Shown one piece after another: positions 13,134 through 21,659 of a DNA stretch of 43,125 bases. A program made the position numbers and the translations under genes. Under the pieces are notes generated by a model. The model did not search any database and had not been told where the DNA came from. It worked only from the letters and a program-made list of their open reading frames with translations. How positions within the stretch are numbered: position 1 is the first letter of the stretch; each line of letters opens with the position of its first letter. The DNA comes from Clostridium sp. CAG:793 (GTDB lineage Bacteria; Bacillota; Clostridia; TANB77; CAG-508), in contig HF993637.1 of assembly GCA_000433915.1 (NCBI GenBank), forward strand, positions 1 to 43,125, written 5' to 3'.

Positions 13134-13240
13134 TTTCTTTATTCTAGGGCATCTCAATAAAAGACTATGAACCTTGTCAGGTCCGGAAGGAAGCAGCAAT
13201 AAGTAGACACTTTTATGTGGGGTACCTTAGAATAAAGGAA
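13134..13240 (+). ncRNA. ffs: Signal recognition particle RNA (small bacterial type)
   Basis: Carries the diagnostic SRP helix 8 core (TTGTCAGGTCCGGAAGGAA followed by GCAGCA) closed by a long stem: 13134-13145 (TTTCTTTATTCT) pairs with 13229-13240 with one G-U. About 107 nt, the short 4.5S-like form rather than the long Bacillus 6S-like form. It lies directly upstream of dnaX, as in many Firmicutes. No clear terminator follows, so read-through into dnaX is likely. Confidence 0.95.
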
Positions 13241-13284
13241 TAAGATCATACCTTTTAATTTTAAGAAGAAAGGGAGGAATAAAT

Positions 13285-14898
13285 ATGGAATATACTGCTT
13301 TATATAGAAGATTTAGACCAATGACCTTTCATGAAATATTAGGGCAAGAACATATTACAAGAACATTAAGAAATCAAGTAATAGCCGATAGGGTAGGGCA
13401 TGCATACTTGTTTACAGGATGTAGAGGATGTGGAAAAACATCTTCAGCAAAAGTTCTAGCAAGAGCAATAAATTGTTTAAATCCGCAGGATGGAGAACCA
13501 TGTAATGAATGTAGTATATGCAAAGCAGCATTAGATGGATCTTTAACAGACATAGTTGAGATGGATGCTGCTTCAAATAATAGTGTAGATGATATACGTG
13601 CAATAAGAGATGAAGTAAACTTTTTGCCAACAGTTGCAAAATATAGAGTATACATCATAGATGAGGTTCATATGCTTTCAAGTGGAGCATTTAATGCATT
13701 ATTGAAGACTCTTGAAGAACCACCTAAGCATGTAAAATTTATACTAGCAACAACAGAGCCACAAAAATTACCTGCGACAATCTTATCAAGATGTCAAAGA
13801 TTTGACTTCAAAAAGATTCCAGATAAAGATATAAACGCTAACCTAGAAAAAATATGTAAAGAATGCAAAATAGAGTATACTGATGGAGCAATTAATCTTA
13901 TAGCAGAGCTATCAGAAGGTGCCATGAGAGACGCATTGTCTATACTAGAAAGATGTGCACAAGATGGAGAGAATAAGATTGACGAAGAAAAAATAAAAGA
14001 ATTAGTAGGCATTCCCAAATTAGAATATATATCAGGAATAGTTCAAAATATAATTGAATATGATGCGGAAAAAGCACTTACTGTAACGCAAAACGTAATA
14101 GATGAAGGAAAAGATATAAATAATTTGTTATGGGAAATGATAAAATATATAAGGGATATGCTTTTATATAAACAAACCAGACAAATATCAAATATTTATA
14201 ATGAAGATGATATAAAAACAATTGAAAAGCTAGGGAATGAGGCTGATAGCGAAAGATTATTAAACATAATTTATAAGCTGTCAGAACTTGAAAATGATAT
14301 AAAATGGTCAACTCAGAAGAATATTGTATTTCAAGTAGGAATATTAAAACTCTGTGGAAAAGAATCAATGTCATTAGAAGAAAGAATTGGCAAACTTGAA
14401 AATGTTGTGAAATCAGGCAAGATTATAAGTTCAAATAATCAAAATCAAATGAAACAATCCACAGTTAGTAGACAGATTGTGGATAACTCGGCTGCAAAAA
14501 CAAATAATGGAACTGCTGTGAAAGCTAGCGAAATTGCACAAAACAAGAAAAGTGCAGAACCAACTGTAAAAGCAAAAGGCGTAAATTTCTGGAGTAATGT
14601 AATAGACACATTAAAAGAACAAAGAAAGCCAATACTATATTCAAACCTTATAAATACGAATGGAGTTATGATAGATGACATGACTGTTGGAATAGAATTT
14701 CCTAATGGTTTGACGAGTTTTGGAAGAAGTGTTATAGAAAGACCAGAAAACATGGCTGAGTTAAAAAGACTTGTATCAATGGAATGCAAACAAGATATGA
14801 GAATAAAATTAATAGATAAAAATGTAGCTGAGACGCAAGATGTATCTCAAGCATCGCCGATGGATTTAGGCATAAAAATCAATATGATAGATGAATAA
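13285..14898 (+). CDS. dnaX: DNA polymerase III subunits gamma/tau (DnaX)
   Basis: Clamp-loader ATPase of the replisome. Walker A GCRGCGKT at residues 45-52, zinc-binding cysteines in CLNPQDGEPCNECSICK near 65-80, Walker B IIDEVHMLS near 127, the SRC sensor motif ILSRCQRFDF near 170, then collar helices and a tau-type C-terminal region after about residue 370. 537 aa, usual for Clostridia. Strong AGGGAGGA ribosome binding site. No classic A-AAA-AAG slippery site with a hairpin was seen, so a separate gamma form is not predicted. The stop is 12 bases before ybaB. Confidence 0.95.
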   Translation: MEYTALYRRFRPMTFHEILGQEHITRTLRNQVIADRVGHAYLFTGCRGCGKTSSAKVLARAINCLNPQDGEPCNECSICKAALDGSLTDIVEMDAASNNSVDDIRAIRDEVNFLPTVAKYRVYIIDEVHMLSSGAFNALLKTLEEPPKHVKFILATTEPQKLPATILSRCQRFDFKKIPDKDINANLEKICKECKIEYTDGAINLIAELSEGAMRDALSILERCAQDGENKIDEEKIKELVGIPKLEYISGIVQNIIEYDAEKALTVTQNVIDEGKDINNLLWEMIKYIRDMLLYKQTRQISNIYNEDDIKTIEKLGNEADSERLLNIIYKLSELENDIKWSTQKNIVFQVGILKLCGKESMSLEERIGKLENVVKSGKIISSNNQNQMKQSTVSRQIVDNSAAKTNNGTAVKASEIAQNKKSAEPTVKAKGVNFWSNVIDTLKEQRKPILYSNLINTNGVMIDDMTVGIEFPNGLTSFGRSVIERPENMAELKRLVSMECKQDMRIKLIDKNVAETQDVSQASPMDLGIKINMIDE

Positions 14899-14910
14899 GG
14901 AGGAAAAGAG

Positions 14911-15249
14911 ATGTCAAGAGGATTTTCAGGAGGAATGGGTGGATTTGGAGGAATAAATATGAACCAAATCATGAAACAAGCGAAAAAAATGCAAGAAGAA
15001 ATGGAAAAATCACAAGAAAATTTAGCAATGCAGACATTTGAAAGTACAACAGGTGGAGGAGCAGTATACGCAAAAGTAAATGGTGCAAAGGAAATATTAG
15101 AAATAAAATTAAATAAAGAAGTAGTTGACCCAGATGATGTAGAAATGTTACAAGATTTAATATTAACATGTGTAAATGATGCTTTAAGAAAGGTTGATTC
15201 TGCAACAAGCGCAGAGTTTGGAAAATATAATATACCAGGACTAAGATAG
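14911..15249 (+). CDS. ybaB: Nucleoid-associated protein, YbaB/EbfC family
   Basis: A 112-aa dimeric DNA-binding protein, nearly always between dnaX and recR. A Gly/Met-rich N-terminus (FSGGMGGFGGINM) leads to the helix NQIMKQAKKMQEEMEKSQENL, then the strand region VYAKVNGAKEILEIKLNKEVVDPDDVEMLQDL. Complete. Ribosome binding site AAGGAGG. Translated in an operon with dnaX and recR. Confidence 0.95.
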   Translation: MSRGFSGGMGGFGGINMNQIMKQAKKMQEEMEKSQENLAMQTFESTTGGGAVYAKVNGAKEILEIKLNKEVVDPDDVEMLQDLILTCVNDALRKVDSATSAEFGKYNIPGLR

Positions 15250-15250
15250 A

Positions 15251-15284
15251 AAGGAGCATGATTAATTAAAATCATACAAAAAAT
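15251..15284 (+). promoter_or_regulatory. Split ribosome binding site of recR with intervening hairpin
   Basis: AAGGAG at 15251-15256 is 28 bases before the recR ATG. Between them ATGATT (15258-15263) pairs with AATCAT (15270-15275). With the hairpin folded, the remaining distance is about ten bases. The ATG inside the hairpin (15258) opens only ATG-ATT-AAT-TAA and is one base from the Shine-Dalgarno, too close for good initiation. prfA has the same layout. Confidence 0.5.
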
Positions 15285-15884
15285 ATGTCGTACTTTTCAC
15301 CATCAATAGAAAAACTTATAGAAAGTTTCGAAAGACTTCCTAGCATAGGAAACAAGACAGCCGTAAGACTTGCCTTTTATATGCTAAATGCAAGTAAAGA
15401 GGAAACTGATAATTTTATAAAAAGCATACAAGATGCAAAAAACAACTTAAAATTATGCTCAAAATGTTATAACATATCAGACACAGATCCATGCGAAATA
15501 TGTTCGAATCCATCAAGAGATCAAAGCAAGATATGCGTAGTAGAAGATGTAAAAGATGTAGTTGCTATAGAGAAAATACATGAATATAAAGGATTATATC
15601 ATGTACTTCATGGAACTATTTCACCAATGGATGGAGTTGGACCGGAGGATATTAAGATTAAAGAGTTGCTAGCTAGACTAATGGATGGAACAGTAAAAGA
15701 AGTAATTTTAGCTACAAATCCTAAAGTTGAAGGAGAAGCAACAGCTATGTATATTTCAAAACTAATAAAACCAATGGGAATTACCACTACGAGATTAGCA
15801 CATGGAATCCCAGTAGGAGGAGACTTAGAATATACAGATGAATTTACATTGGGAAAAGCATTTGAAGGAAGAACTGAATTATAA
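15285..15884 (+). CDS. recR: Recombination protein RecR
   Basis: Acts with RecO/RecF to load RecA at gaps. Helix-hairpin-helix start (LPSIGNKTAVRLAFYML), a C4 zinc finger with Cys58, Cys61, Cys70 and Cys73, then a TOPRIM domain beginning ICVVEDVKDVVAIE, with LHGTISPMDGVGPEDI and the Walker-like ending IPVGGDLEYTDEFTLGKAFEGR. 199 aa, complete. The start ATG is the only one that gives the family N-terminus, even though the Shine-Dalgarno is 28 bases away with a hairpin between. Last gene of SRP RNA-dnaX-ybaB-recR; a terminator hairpin follows. Confidence 0.95.
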   Translation: MSYFSPSIEKLIESFERLPSIGNKTAVRLAFYMLNASKEETDNFIKSIQDAKNNLKLCSKCYNISDTDPCEICSNPSRDQSKICVVEDVKDVVAIEKIHEYKGLYHVLHGTISPMDGVGPEDIKIKELLARLMDGTVKEVILATNPKVEGEATAMYISKLIKPMGITTTRLAHGIPVGGDLEYTDEFTLGKAFEGRTEL

Positions 15885-15887
15885 AAT

Positions 15888-15918
15888 AAATTAGGCTACT
15901 GTAGAAGTAGCCTAATTT
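15888..15918. terminator. Terminator between convergent recR and glycosyltransferase genes
   Basis: Perfect 13-bp stem (AAATTAGGCTACT and complement) with a 5-base loop. It overlaps the last bases of the leftward gene and has a T-rich tail in the leftward direction. Confidence 0.85.
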
Positions 15919-17045
15919 GCGTTACAGAAAATAATAGAGCAAATATCTCTAGTAGAATTTTTCTTAGCAGCCAATTTAGAACGTATTTTCATATGTTTTA
16001 ATTCCTGTTCATTTGATAATAATTCTTGAATAGTTTCATTAGGATCTTCCTTTGGCCTAATCCATACGGCAATGCCTTGGGATTCAAGATATTGAGCATT
16101 TTCAACTTCCTGACCGGGGATTGGATTAATAGCAACAATAGGCAAACCTGAAGCAAGACTTTCAGTTGTTGTTAATCCACCTGGTTTAGTAACAACAAGA
16201 TCTGAAATGCTCATAAGCTCGGGAACCTCATTTGTGTAACCATAGACTTGTACTTTGCTACTGCTGTTAGTTTCCTGAACAAGTTTTTCAAATTTTTCTT
16301 GAATTTTTGTATTCTTGCCGGAGATAACAATAATTTGATAAGAATCACCAATGTTATCAATAAAGGCTTTCAAAATTCTCACAGTTTGCTCTTTTCCTAA
16401 TCCAAACTCTCCTCCACCAAAAAATAGTATAGTTTTTTTATTTAAATCAAGATCAAAAGATTCCTTAATTTTTTTTCTGTCAAAATGTTTTAGAAATCTA
16501 TTAGAAAGAGGAATACCAGTTGCAAATACTTTATTGCCAGGGATGTTTTTAGAAATTAATTCTTGCCTCATCCCCTCATGAGATACAAAAAAGTAGTCAA
16601 CATATTCATTATAAGCAAGCCATTGATCGTTAGATGCAAAATCAGTTAAAATAGTCGCAAGCTTGCAATTAGTCTTTCCTTCACTTTTCAAAATAGCAGC
16701 CATTTGGCTTGAAAAAGGGTGAGTAGAAATAACTACATCAGGTTGATATTCTTCAAAAAGTTTATACAATTTTATAGAAAATAATTTATTAGTGATATTG
16801 CAGATGTGAGCAACAGGACCTTTTTCAGAATACTTGTAAATAGTTCCCCAAGCCCAGGGTGCCTTTTTAGCCATAAGATTGTATGAATTAGTTGTAATTT
16901 TCTCAATTCCTAAATTTATATATTTCATGCAATCAATCATTATAACATTGTAATTCTTATAGTGTTCTTCAAGATATTGCTTTATAGAATTTGCTGCAGA
17001 AAGGTGACCACCACCATAAGAAGCGTAAAAAATAATAACTCGCAT
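15912..17045 (-). CDS. Diacylglycerol glycosyltransferase, UgtP/MGDG-synthase family (GT28)
   Basis: Membrane-associated enzyme adding sugar from a UDP-sugar to diacylglycerol, giving glycolipids and lipoteichoic-acid anchors. The family N-terminus YASYGGGHLSAA is at residues 7-18; a lipid-acceptor region (STHPFSSQMA, LTDFASNDQWL) follows, then ILFFGGGEFG, and the donor-binding VTKPGGLTTTESLASGLP with PIPGQEVENA near residue 310. 377 aa. The start at 17045 follows AAAGGA at good spacing; an upstream ATG at 17063 is a poorer fit. The UDP-sugar could come from the pyrophosphorylase at 5007, an inference only. Single-gene unit with its own promoter. Confidence 0.9.
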   Translation of the reverse strand: MRVIIFYASYGGGHLSAANSIKQYLEEHYKNYNVIMIDCMKYINLGIEKITTNSYNLMAKKAPWAWGTIYKYSEKGPVAHICNITNKLFSIKLYKLFEEYQPDVVISTHPFSSQMAAILKSEGKTNCKLATILTDFASNDQWLAYNEYVDYFFVSHEGMRQELISKNIPGNKVFATGIPLSNRFLKHFDRKKIKESFDLDLNKKTILFFGGGEFGLGKEQTVRILKAFIDNIGDSYQIIVISGKNTKIQEKFEKLVQETNSSSKVQVYGYTNEVPELMSISDLVVTKPGGLTTTESLASGLPIVAINPIPGQEVENAQYLESQGIAVWIRPKEDPNETIQELLSNEQELKHMKIRSKLAAKKNSTRDICSIIFCNAN

Positions 17046-17075
17046 ATATAATATTCCTTTCATTATACTAACAAC

Positions 17076-17104
17076 AATATATCATAAAAAATAATAGAAA
17101 TCAA
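17076..17104 (-). promoter_or_regulatory. Promoter of the glycosyltransferase gene
   Basis: On the minus strand TTGATT (17099-17104), 17-bp spacer, TATATT (17076-17081). Confidence 0.5.
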
Positions 17105-17172
17105 ATAAAAAAATAATTGAATAATATACTAAAAAATGTAAAAAATAGAATAAAAAAAGAAAGGAAATGAGT

Positions 17173-18561
17173 ATGAGTAATATTAAGGAAAAGATTTATG
17201 ACTGGAAAGATAGATTAAAATCAGGAAAAATGCTTACTTTGGTTGTGACTTTAGTAATAATTATTATAATACTTGGCATATATGCAATGAGAAAAGCAAG
17301 AGATTATAGGCTTATAGCTGAAAATGATTACAATAATGCATTTTATCAGTTAGTGGAATATGTGAATAATACTGAAAAATTATTAGCAAAATCAACAATT
17401 TCAAATAGTAGTGTGCATGGAACAGAAACACTAGGAAATATATCAAAACAAACTAGTTTAGCACAAGCATATTTGTCAATGCTTCCAATTAAAACAGAGG
17501 AATTAGAAAACACGCAAAAGTTTTTAAACCAATTAGGAGATTACTCATATACATTATCTAAAAAAACAATAAAAGGAGAAAAATTATCACAGGAAGATCT
17601 TGATAGGTTAGACCAATTGCACACCTATAGTTTGGAACTGGAAAATACATTAAATCAGTTAGAAGCAGACTTATATTCCAAAAATATAAAATGGGGAGAG
17701 CTAAAAAATAAGGGAAATAAGGCTTTCGGCCAGCAGGATGATAATATATCAAAAAATAGTTTTTCAAATATAGAAGAAGATTTACACCAATATGAAGGTC
17801 TTATATATGATGGAGCATTTTCAGAAAATGTTGAGAAAGCAGAGAAAATAGGATTAACAGGAGATGAAATTTCAAAAGATGAGGCACGAGAACTAGCAAA
17901 AAAGTATATTGGAGAAGATAAATTTCAAAAAATAAAAGAAGAAAGTGAATCAGAAAATGCACGTATTGAATGCTATAGTTTTGTAATAACTACTAAAGGA
18001 AACAATACTTTCAACATTTGTATATCAAAAAAAGGTGGTCATTTATTATCAATGAATTGTAATAGAGAAATTTCTTCAGAAAATGTAAAAGAAGAAGATG
18101 CAATAAATATTGGAAAAGAATTTCTAAAAAATCGAGAATATGACAACATGAAAGAAACATATTATTTAAAAGAAAATGGCACAATAACAATTAATTATGC
18201 ATATATGCAAAAGGAAGTAGTAATGTATCCAGACCTAATAAAAGTAAAAATTGCACTTGATAATGGAGAGGTACTTGGAATTGAAGCAACGAATTATTTA
18301 AATTCACATAATGAAAACAGAAATCTAAAAACTCCTAAAATTACAAAAGAGCAAGCATTAGAGCTAGTAAACCCTAAGTTAGAGATAATATCAACTGATA
18401 TGGCTATCATACCAACTGAATGGAATACAGAGATACAATGTTGGGAGATAAAAGGAAAGACTAGTGAAAATGATTTCATTGTGTATATAAATGTTGAAAC
18501 AGGAGAAGAAGAAGATATTTTAATGATTATAGATACTCCAAATGGAACATTAACGGCATAA
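17173..18561 (+). CDS. ypeB: Germination protein YpeB
   Basis: YpeB is needed for the cortex-lytic enzyme SleB to be held and active in the spore. One N-terminal membrane segment (about residues 20-38, LTLVVTLVIIIIILGIYAM), an all-helical N-domain, a characteristic AFGQQDDN-FSNIEEDLHQYEGLIYDGAFSENV segment in the middle, and C-terminal PepSY-like repeats (VKEEDAINIGKEFLK, TKEQALELVNPKLE). About 462 aa, full length. Two ATGs lie behind AAAGG; 17173 has the better spacing, 17167 adds two residues. Unusually, sleB is not next to it: the upstream neighbour is a leftward glycosyltransferase. No clear sigma-G promoter could be fixed in the AT-rich leader. Confidence 0.88.
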   Translation: MSNIKEKIYDWKDRLKSGKMLTLVVTLVIIIIILGIYAMRKARDYRLIAENDYNNAFYQLVEYVNNTEKLLAKSTISNSSVHGTETLGNISKQTSLAQAYLSMLPIKTEELENTQKFLNQLGDYSYTLSKKTIKGEKLSQEDLDRLDQLHTYSLELENTLNQLEADLYSKNIKWGELKNKGNKAFGQQDDNISKNSFSNIEEDLHQYEGLIYDGAFSENVEKAEKIGLTGDEISKDEARELAKKYIGEDKFQKIKEESESENARIECYSFVITTKGNNTFNICISKKGGHLLSMNCNREISSENVKEEDAINIGKEFLKNREYDNMKETYYLKENGTITINYAYMQKEVVMYPDLIKVKIALDNGEVLGIEATNYLNSHNENRNLKTPKITKEQALELVNPKLEIISTDMAIIPTEWNTEIQCWEIKGKTSENDFIVYINVETGEEEDILMIIDTPNGTLTA

Positions 18562-18579
18562 AAGTGTATAAAAATTGGG

Positions 18580-18608
18580 TTGAAAAAATATAAATAATAG
18601 CATATAAT
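18580..18608 (+). promoter_or_regulatory. Promoter of murF-ddl
   Basis: TTGAAA at 18580-18585, 17-bp spacer, TATAAT at 18603-18608. Confidence 0.7.
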
Positions 18609-18665
18609 AATAAAAAATCATAACAATAATTTGATGATTTATAAAAAAATAATGAAGGTAAGAAT

Positions 18666-19997
18666 ATGAAGATAAAAGAAATTTTAAAAATTACCAATGG
18701 AAAACTTATTTGTGGAGACGAAGATTTAGACATTCAAAACTTCGAGAAAGACACAAGAATAATACAAAAAGGAGATATGTATGTTGCAATAAAAGGAGAA
18801 AAGTTTGACGGCAACGATTTTTATAAAGATGCGATTAATAAAGGCGCGGTAGCATGCTTAATGAGCAAAGAGCCAGATGAGAAAATAGGTAGTATTGTAT
18901 TGGTTGAAAATACTGTAAAAGCAATACAACAAATAGCAGCATATAAAAGAAGTCAAGTTGACATTCCAGTTGTTGCAGTAACAGGAAGCGTTGGAAAGAC
19001 AAGTACAAAGGACATTGTAGCAGCAGTAATGTCGCAAAAATATAAAGTATTAAAAACGCAAGGAAATTTAAATAATGATATAGGTTTGCCATTTACTTTA
19101 TTAAAACTTCATGATGAAAATGCAATTGTTGTAGAAATGGGAATGAATCATTTTGGAGAAATTAGTTTGTTAACGAGTATTGCAAAGCCAACATTAGCTA
19201 TTATCACCAATATAGGAACAGCTCATATAGGAAATTTAGGATCAAGAGAAAATATACTAAAGGCGAAATTAGAAATATTAGAAGGCTTGCAAGGAAACAG
19301 TGTAATAATAAATAATGATAATGATTTATTAAGTGATTGGGCAGAAAAAAATAAGGAAAAATATAATATTATAACTTATGGAATAAATAATAAGAACAGT
19401 AAATATGTAGCTGAAGATATCCATTCATATGAAGACAGAAGTGAATACAGAATTGATGGAAAAGAAGTAGTAGTTCCAGTTGGTGGAGAACATTTTGTAC
19501 TAAATAGTTTATGCGCAATTGCAGTTGGAAGATACTTTGATATTCCAATGGCGAAGATAACAGAAGGAATTTCTGGATTTGAACTTACAAAAGGACGTAT
19601 GGAAATAGAAAAAGCCAAATGTGGAGCTTCAATAATAAACGATACATATAATGCTAATTATGATTCAATGAAAGCCGCAATAGAGTATTTAGAAAAGATA
19701 GAAGGAAAAAGAAAAATTGCAGTTTTAGGAGATATGAAAGAGCTAGGAGAATATTCTGAAAGTTTGCATAGGAAAGTTGGAGAAGAAGTAAAAAATATTG
19801 ATATATTAATTACAATAGGAGAACTTGCAAAATGCATAGAAGAAACTGCAGATGTTAGGGAAATGTTACATTTTGATAACAATGAAAGTGCATTAGAATA
19901 TTTGAAGAAAATTATGAAAAAAGACGATATAATTTTATTAAAAGCATCAAATTCAATGAAATTTGGTGATATTGCTAAGGAATTAATTTTAATGTAA
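18666..19997 (+). CDS. murF: UDP-N-acetylmuramoyl-tripeptide--D-alanyl-D-alanine ligase (MurF)
   Basis: Cytoplasmic Mur ligase that adds D-Ala-D-Ala to the UDP-MurNAc-tripeptide. The N-terminal domain (KDTRIIQKGDMYVAIKGEKFDGNDF) recognises the nucleotide precursor. The ATP loop VTGSVGKTSTKD is at about 104-115, with VVEMGMNHFGEI, NIGTAHIGNLGS, the INDTYNANYDSMKAA motif, and the C-terminal VLGDMKELG. 443 aa, full length. Ddl, which makes its D-Ala-D-Ala substrate, is encoded 16 bases downstream in the same operon. Confidence 0.95.
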   Translation: MKIKEILKITNGKLICGDEDLDIQNFEKDTRIIQKGDMYVAIKGEKFDGNDFYKDAINKGAVACLMSKEPDEKIGSIVLVENTVKAIQQIAAYKRSQVDIPVVAVTGSVGKTSTKDIVAAVMSQKYKVLKTQGNLNNDIGLPFTLLKLHDENAIVVEMGMNHFGEISLLTSIAKPTLAIITNIGTAHIGNLGSRENILKAKLEILEGLQGNSVIINNDNDLLSDWAEKNKEKYNIITYGINNKNSKYVAEDIHSYEDRSEYRIDGKEVVVPVGGEHFVLNSLCAIAVGRYFDIPMAKITEGISGFELTKGRMEIEKAKCGASIINDTYNANYDSMKAAIEYLEKIEGKRKIAVLGDMKELGEYSESLHRKVGEEVKNIDILITIGELAKCIEETADVREMLHFDNNESALEYLKKIMKKDDIILLKASNSMKFGDIAKELILM

Positions 19998-20013
19998 AGG
20001 AAGGGTGATAGGA

Positions 20014-20997
20014 ATGTTAAAATTAGCAGTAATTTATGGTGGAATGTCAACGGAACATGACGTTTCAATGGTGTCAGGAAAAAATATTATAGATAATCTT
20101 GATAGGAAAAAATATGAAATTTATCCAGTAGAAATTACAAAAGAAGGTATATGGAAAAGAGAAGGAAAAGAAATAAAAGACATATCAACATTCTTAAAAG
20201 GAATGGATAAAGTATTTCCAGTTTTACATGGATTATATGGAGAAGATGGAACTATTCAAGGTCTATTAGAGATGTTAAAGATTCCATATGTAGGATGCAA
20301 AGTATTAGCATCAAGCGTATGTATGGATAAAGTATATAGCAAGATTATATTTGAGAAAGCGGGAATTTGTCAGGCAAAATACATATACATAAAAAATGAA
20401 AATACATATGTAGATGAAAACGTGGATGAAGTAAAACTAGAAAATGATGAAATCGCAAAATTAGTAAAAGAAAAACTAGGATTCCCTGTATTCGTAAAAC
20501 CTTCAAATTCAGGCTCATCAGTAGGAATATCAAAGGCCACAAATGAATCTGAATTAATAACAGCAATAATTGAGGCATCAAGATTTGATAGAAAAATATT
20601 GATAGAAGAAGCTATAGTTGGAAAAGAAGTAGAATGCGCAGTCCTAGGGACAGATAAGGTTGAAGCTTCAACTGTTGGACAGATATTATCAGCTGAAGAA
20701 TTCTATTCATATGATGCAAAATATAAAAATGCAGAATCAAAAGTAATAATACCAGCAGACTTGTCACAAGAAAAAATAGATGAAATAAGAAGAACTGCAA
20801 TTAAAGCGTTCAAAGCTGTTGATGGAAGTGGACTTTCAAGAGTTGACTTCTTCGTAGAAAAAGATACAGATAAAGTGTATATAAATGAAATAAATACAAT
20901 GCCAGGATTTACAGAGATAAGCATGTATCCTAAACTATGGGAACATTCTGGAATAAAATATAGCGAATTGCTAGACAAATTAATTGAGCTTGCATAA
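20014..20997 (+). CDS. ddl: D-alanine--D-alanine ligase
   Basis: ATP-grasp enzyme joining two D-alanines for peptidoglycan. The N-terminus MLKLAVIYGGMSTEHDVS is typical. HGLYGEDGTIQGLLE, the Gly-rich loop KPSNSGSSVGISKA near residue 165, the omega-loop FYSYDAKYKNAES with Tyr (D-Ala rather than D-lactate type) and the metal-binding end INEINTMPGFTEISMYPKL are present. 327 aa. The ATG at 20014 follows AGGAAGGG; a GTG at 20005 is less likely. Ends at a strong terminator-like hairpin. Confidence 0.95.
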   Translation: MLKLAVIYGGMSTEHDVSMVSGKNIIDNLDRKKYEIYPVEITKEGIWKREGKEIKDISTFLKGMDKVFPVLHGLYGEDGTIQGLLEMLKIPYVGCKVLASSVCMDKVYSKIIFEKAGICQAKYIYIKNENTYVDENVDEVKLENDEIAKLVKEKLGFPVFVKPSNSGSSVGISKATNESELITAIIEASRFDRKILIEEAIVGKEVECAVLGTDKVEASTVGQILSAEEFYSYDAKYKNAESKVIIPADLSQEKIDEIRRTAIKAFKAVDGSGLSRVDFFVEKDTDKVYINEINTMPGFTEISMYPKLWEHSGIKYSELLDKLIELA

Positions 20998-21013
20998 ATT
21001 AATAAAAAGTGAT

Positions 21014-21048
21014 AAAAAATTGTTATACTTATTGTATAACAATTTTTT
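21014..21048 (+). terminator. Terminator-like hairpin after ddl, directly before the yqeK ribosome binding site
   Basis: Perfect 15-bp stem AAAAAATTGTTATAC with its complement, 5-base loop, ending in six T that abut GGAGG of yqeK. It can end the murF-ddl transcript. Because yqeK has no obvious promoter between it and the ATG, it may also limit yqeK expression. Confidence 0.8.
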
Positions 21049-21059
21049 GGAGGAATAAA

Positions 21060-21614
21060 ATGTTAGAAATAGAAGAAGTAAATCAACTATCAGAAAAAAG
21101 AAAACTACATAGTATAGGTGTAATGAAAATGTGTGAAAAGCTCGCAGAAAGATATGGAGAAGATCCTAAAAGGGCTATGGCTGTTGGACTCGCACATGAT
21201 ATGGCAAAAGAAATGCCAGAAGAAGAAAAAATGAAATATGTAAAAGAAAATAAAATTCAAGCAAGCGAATTAGAATATAATAATGTAGACATTCTTCATG
21301 GAGAAATTGCAGCAGATATATGTAAGAAAAAATATGGATTTGATGAAGAGATGTGTAGTGCCATTGCAAATCATACAATGGGAAAACCAGAAATGACAAT
21401 GTTAGAGAAAATATTATTTATAGCTGATAAAATAGATGAAACTAGGGAATATGAGGGCGTAGAAGAACTAAGAAAATTAGCTTTTGAAGATATAGATTTA
21501 GCAATATTACAAAATTTGGACAATACAATAAAGATAAACCTTGATAAAAAGAGAGTAATCTTTGAACAAAGTATAAAAACTAGAAATTTCATATTGATAA
21601 ATAATAAAAAATAA
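21060..21614 (+). CDS. yqeK: HD-domain diadenosine tetraphosphatase-like protein, YqeK family
   Basis: YqeK proteins cleave Ap4A symmetrically to two ADP. HD-domain motifs: RKLHSIGVM near residue 14, the metal pair in VGLAHDMAKEMP near 43, DILHGEIAA near 78, IANHTMG near 101, and LFIADKIDETREYEG near 120. 184 aa. The ATG at 21060 follows GGAGG; the longer open frame from 21009 runs through the hairpin and is rejected. In many Firmicutes yqeK sits with nadD and rsfS, which are not present here. Confidence 0.88.
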   Translation: MLEIEEVNQLSEKRKLHSIGVMKMCEKLAERYGEDPKRAMAVGLAHDMAKEMPEEEKMKYVKENKIQASELEYNNVDILHGEIAADICKKKYGFDEEMCSAIANHTMGKPEMTMLEKILFIADKIDETREYEGVEELRKLAFEDIDLAILQNLDNTIKINLDKKRVIFEQSIKTRNFILINNKK

Positions 21615-21622
21615 GCTATAAT
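21594..21622 (+). promoter_or_regulatory. Promoter of the dnaJ-like gene
   Basis: TTGATA at 21594-21599, 17-bp spacer, TATAAT at 21617-21622, overlapping the end of yqeK. Confidence 0.55.
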
Positions 21623-21659
21623 TGTTATAGTATATAACCATGCAAATGGAGGGCATTAA

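Noticed and set aside
13285..14898. Programmed -1 frameshift in dnaX for a gamma subunit
   Set aside because: No A-AAA-AAG heptamer with internal Shine-Dalgarno and downstream hairpin was found.
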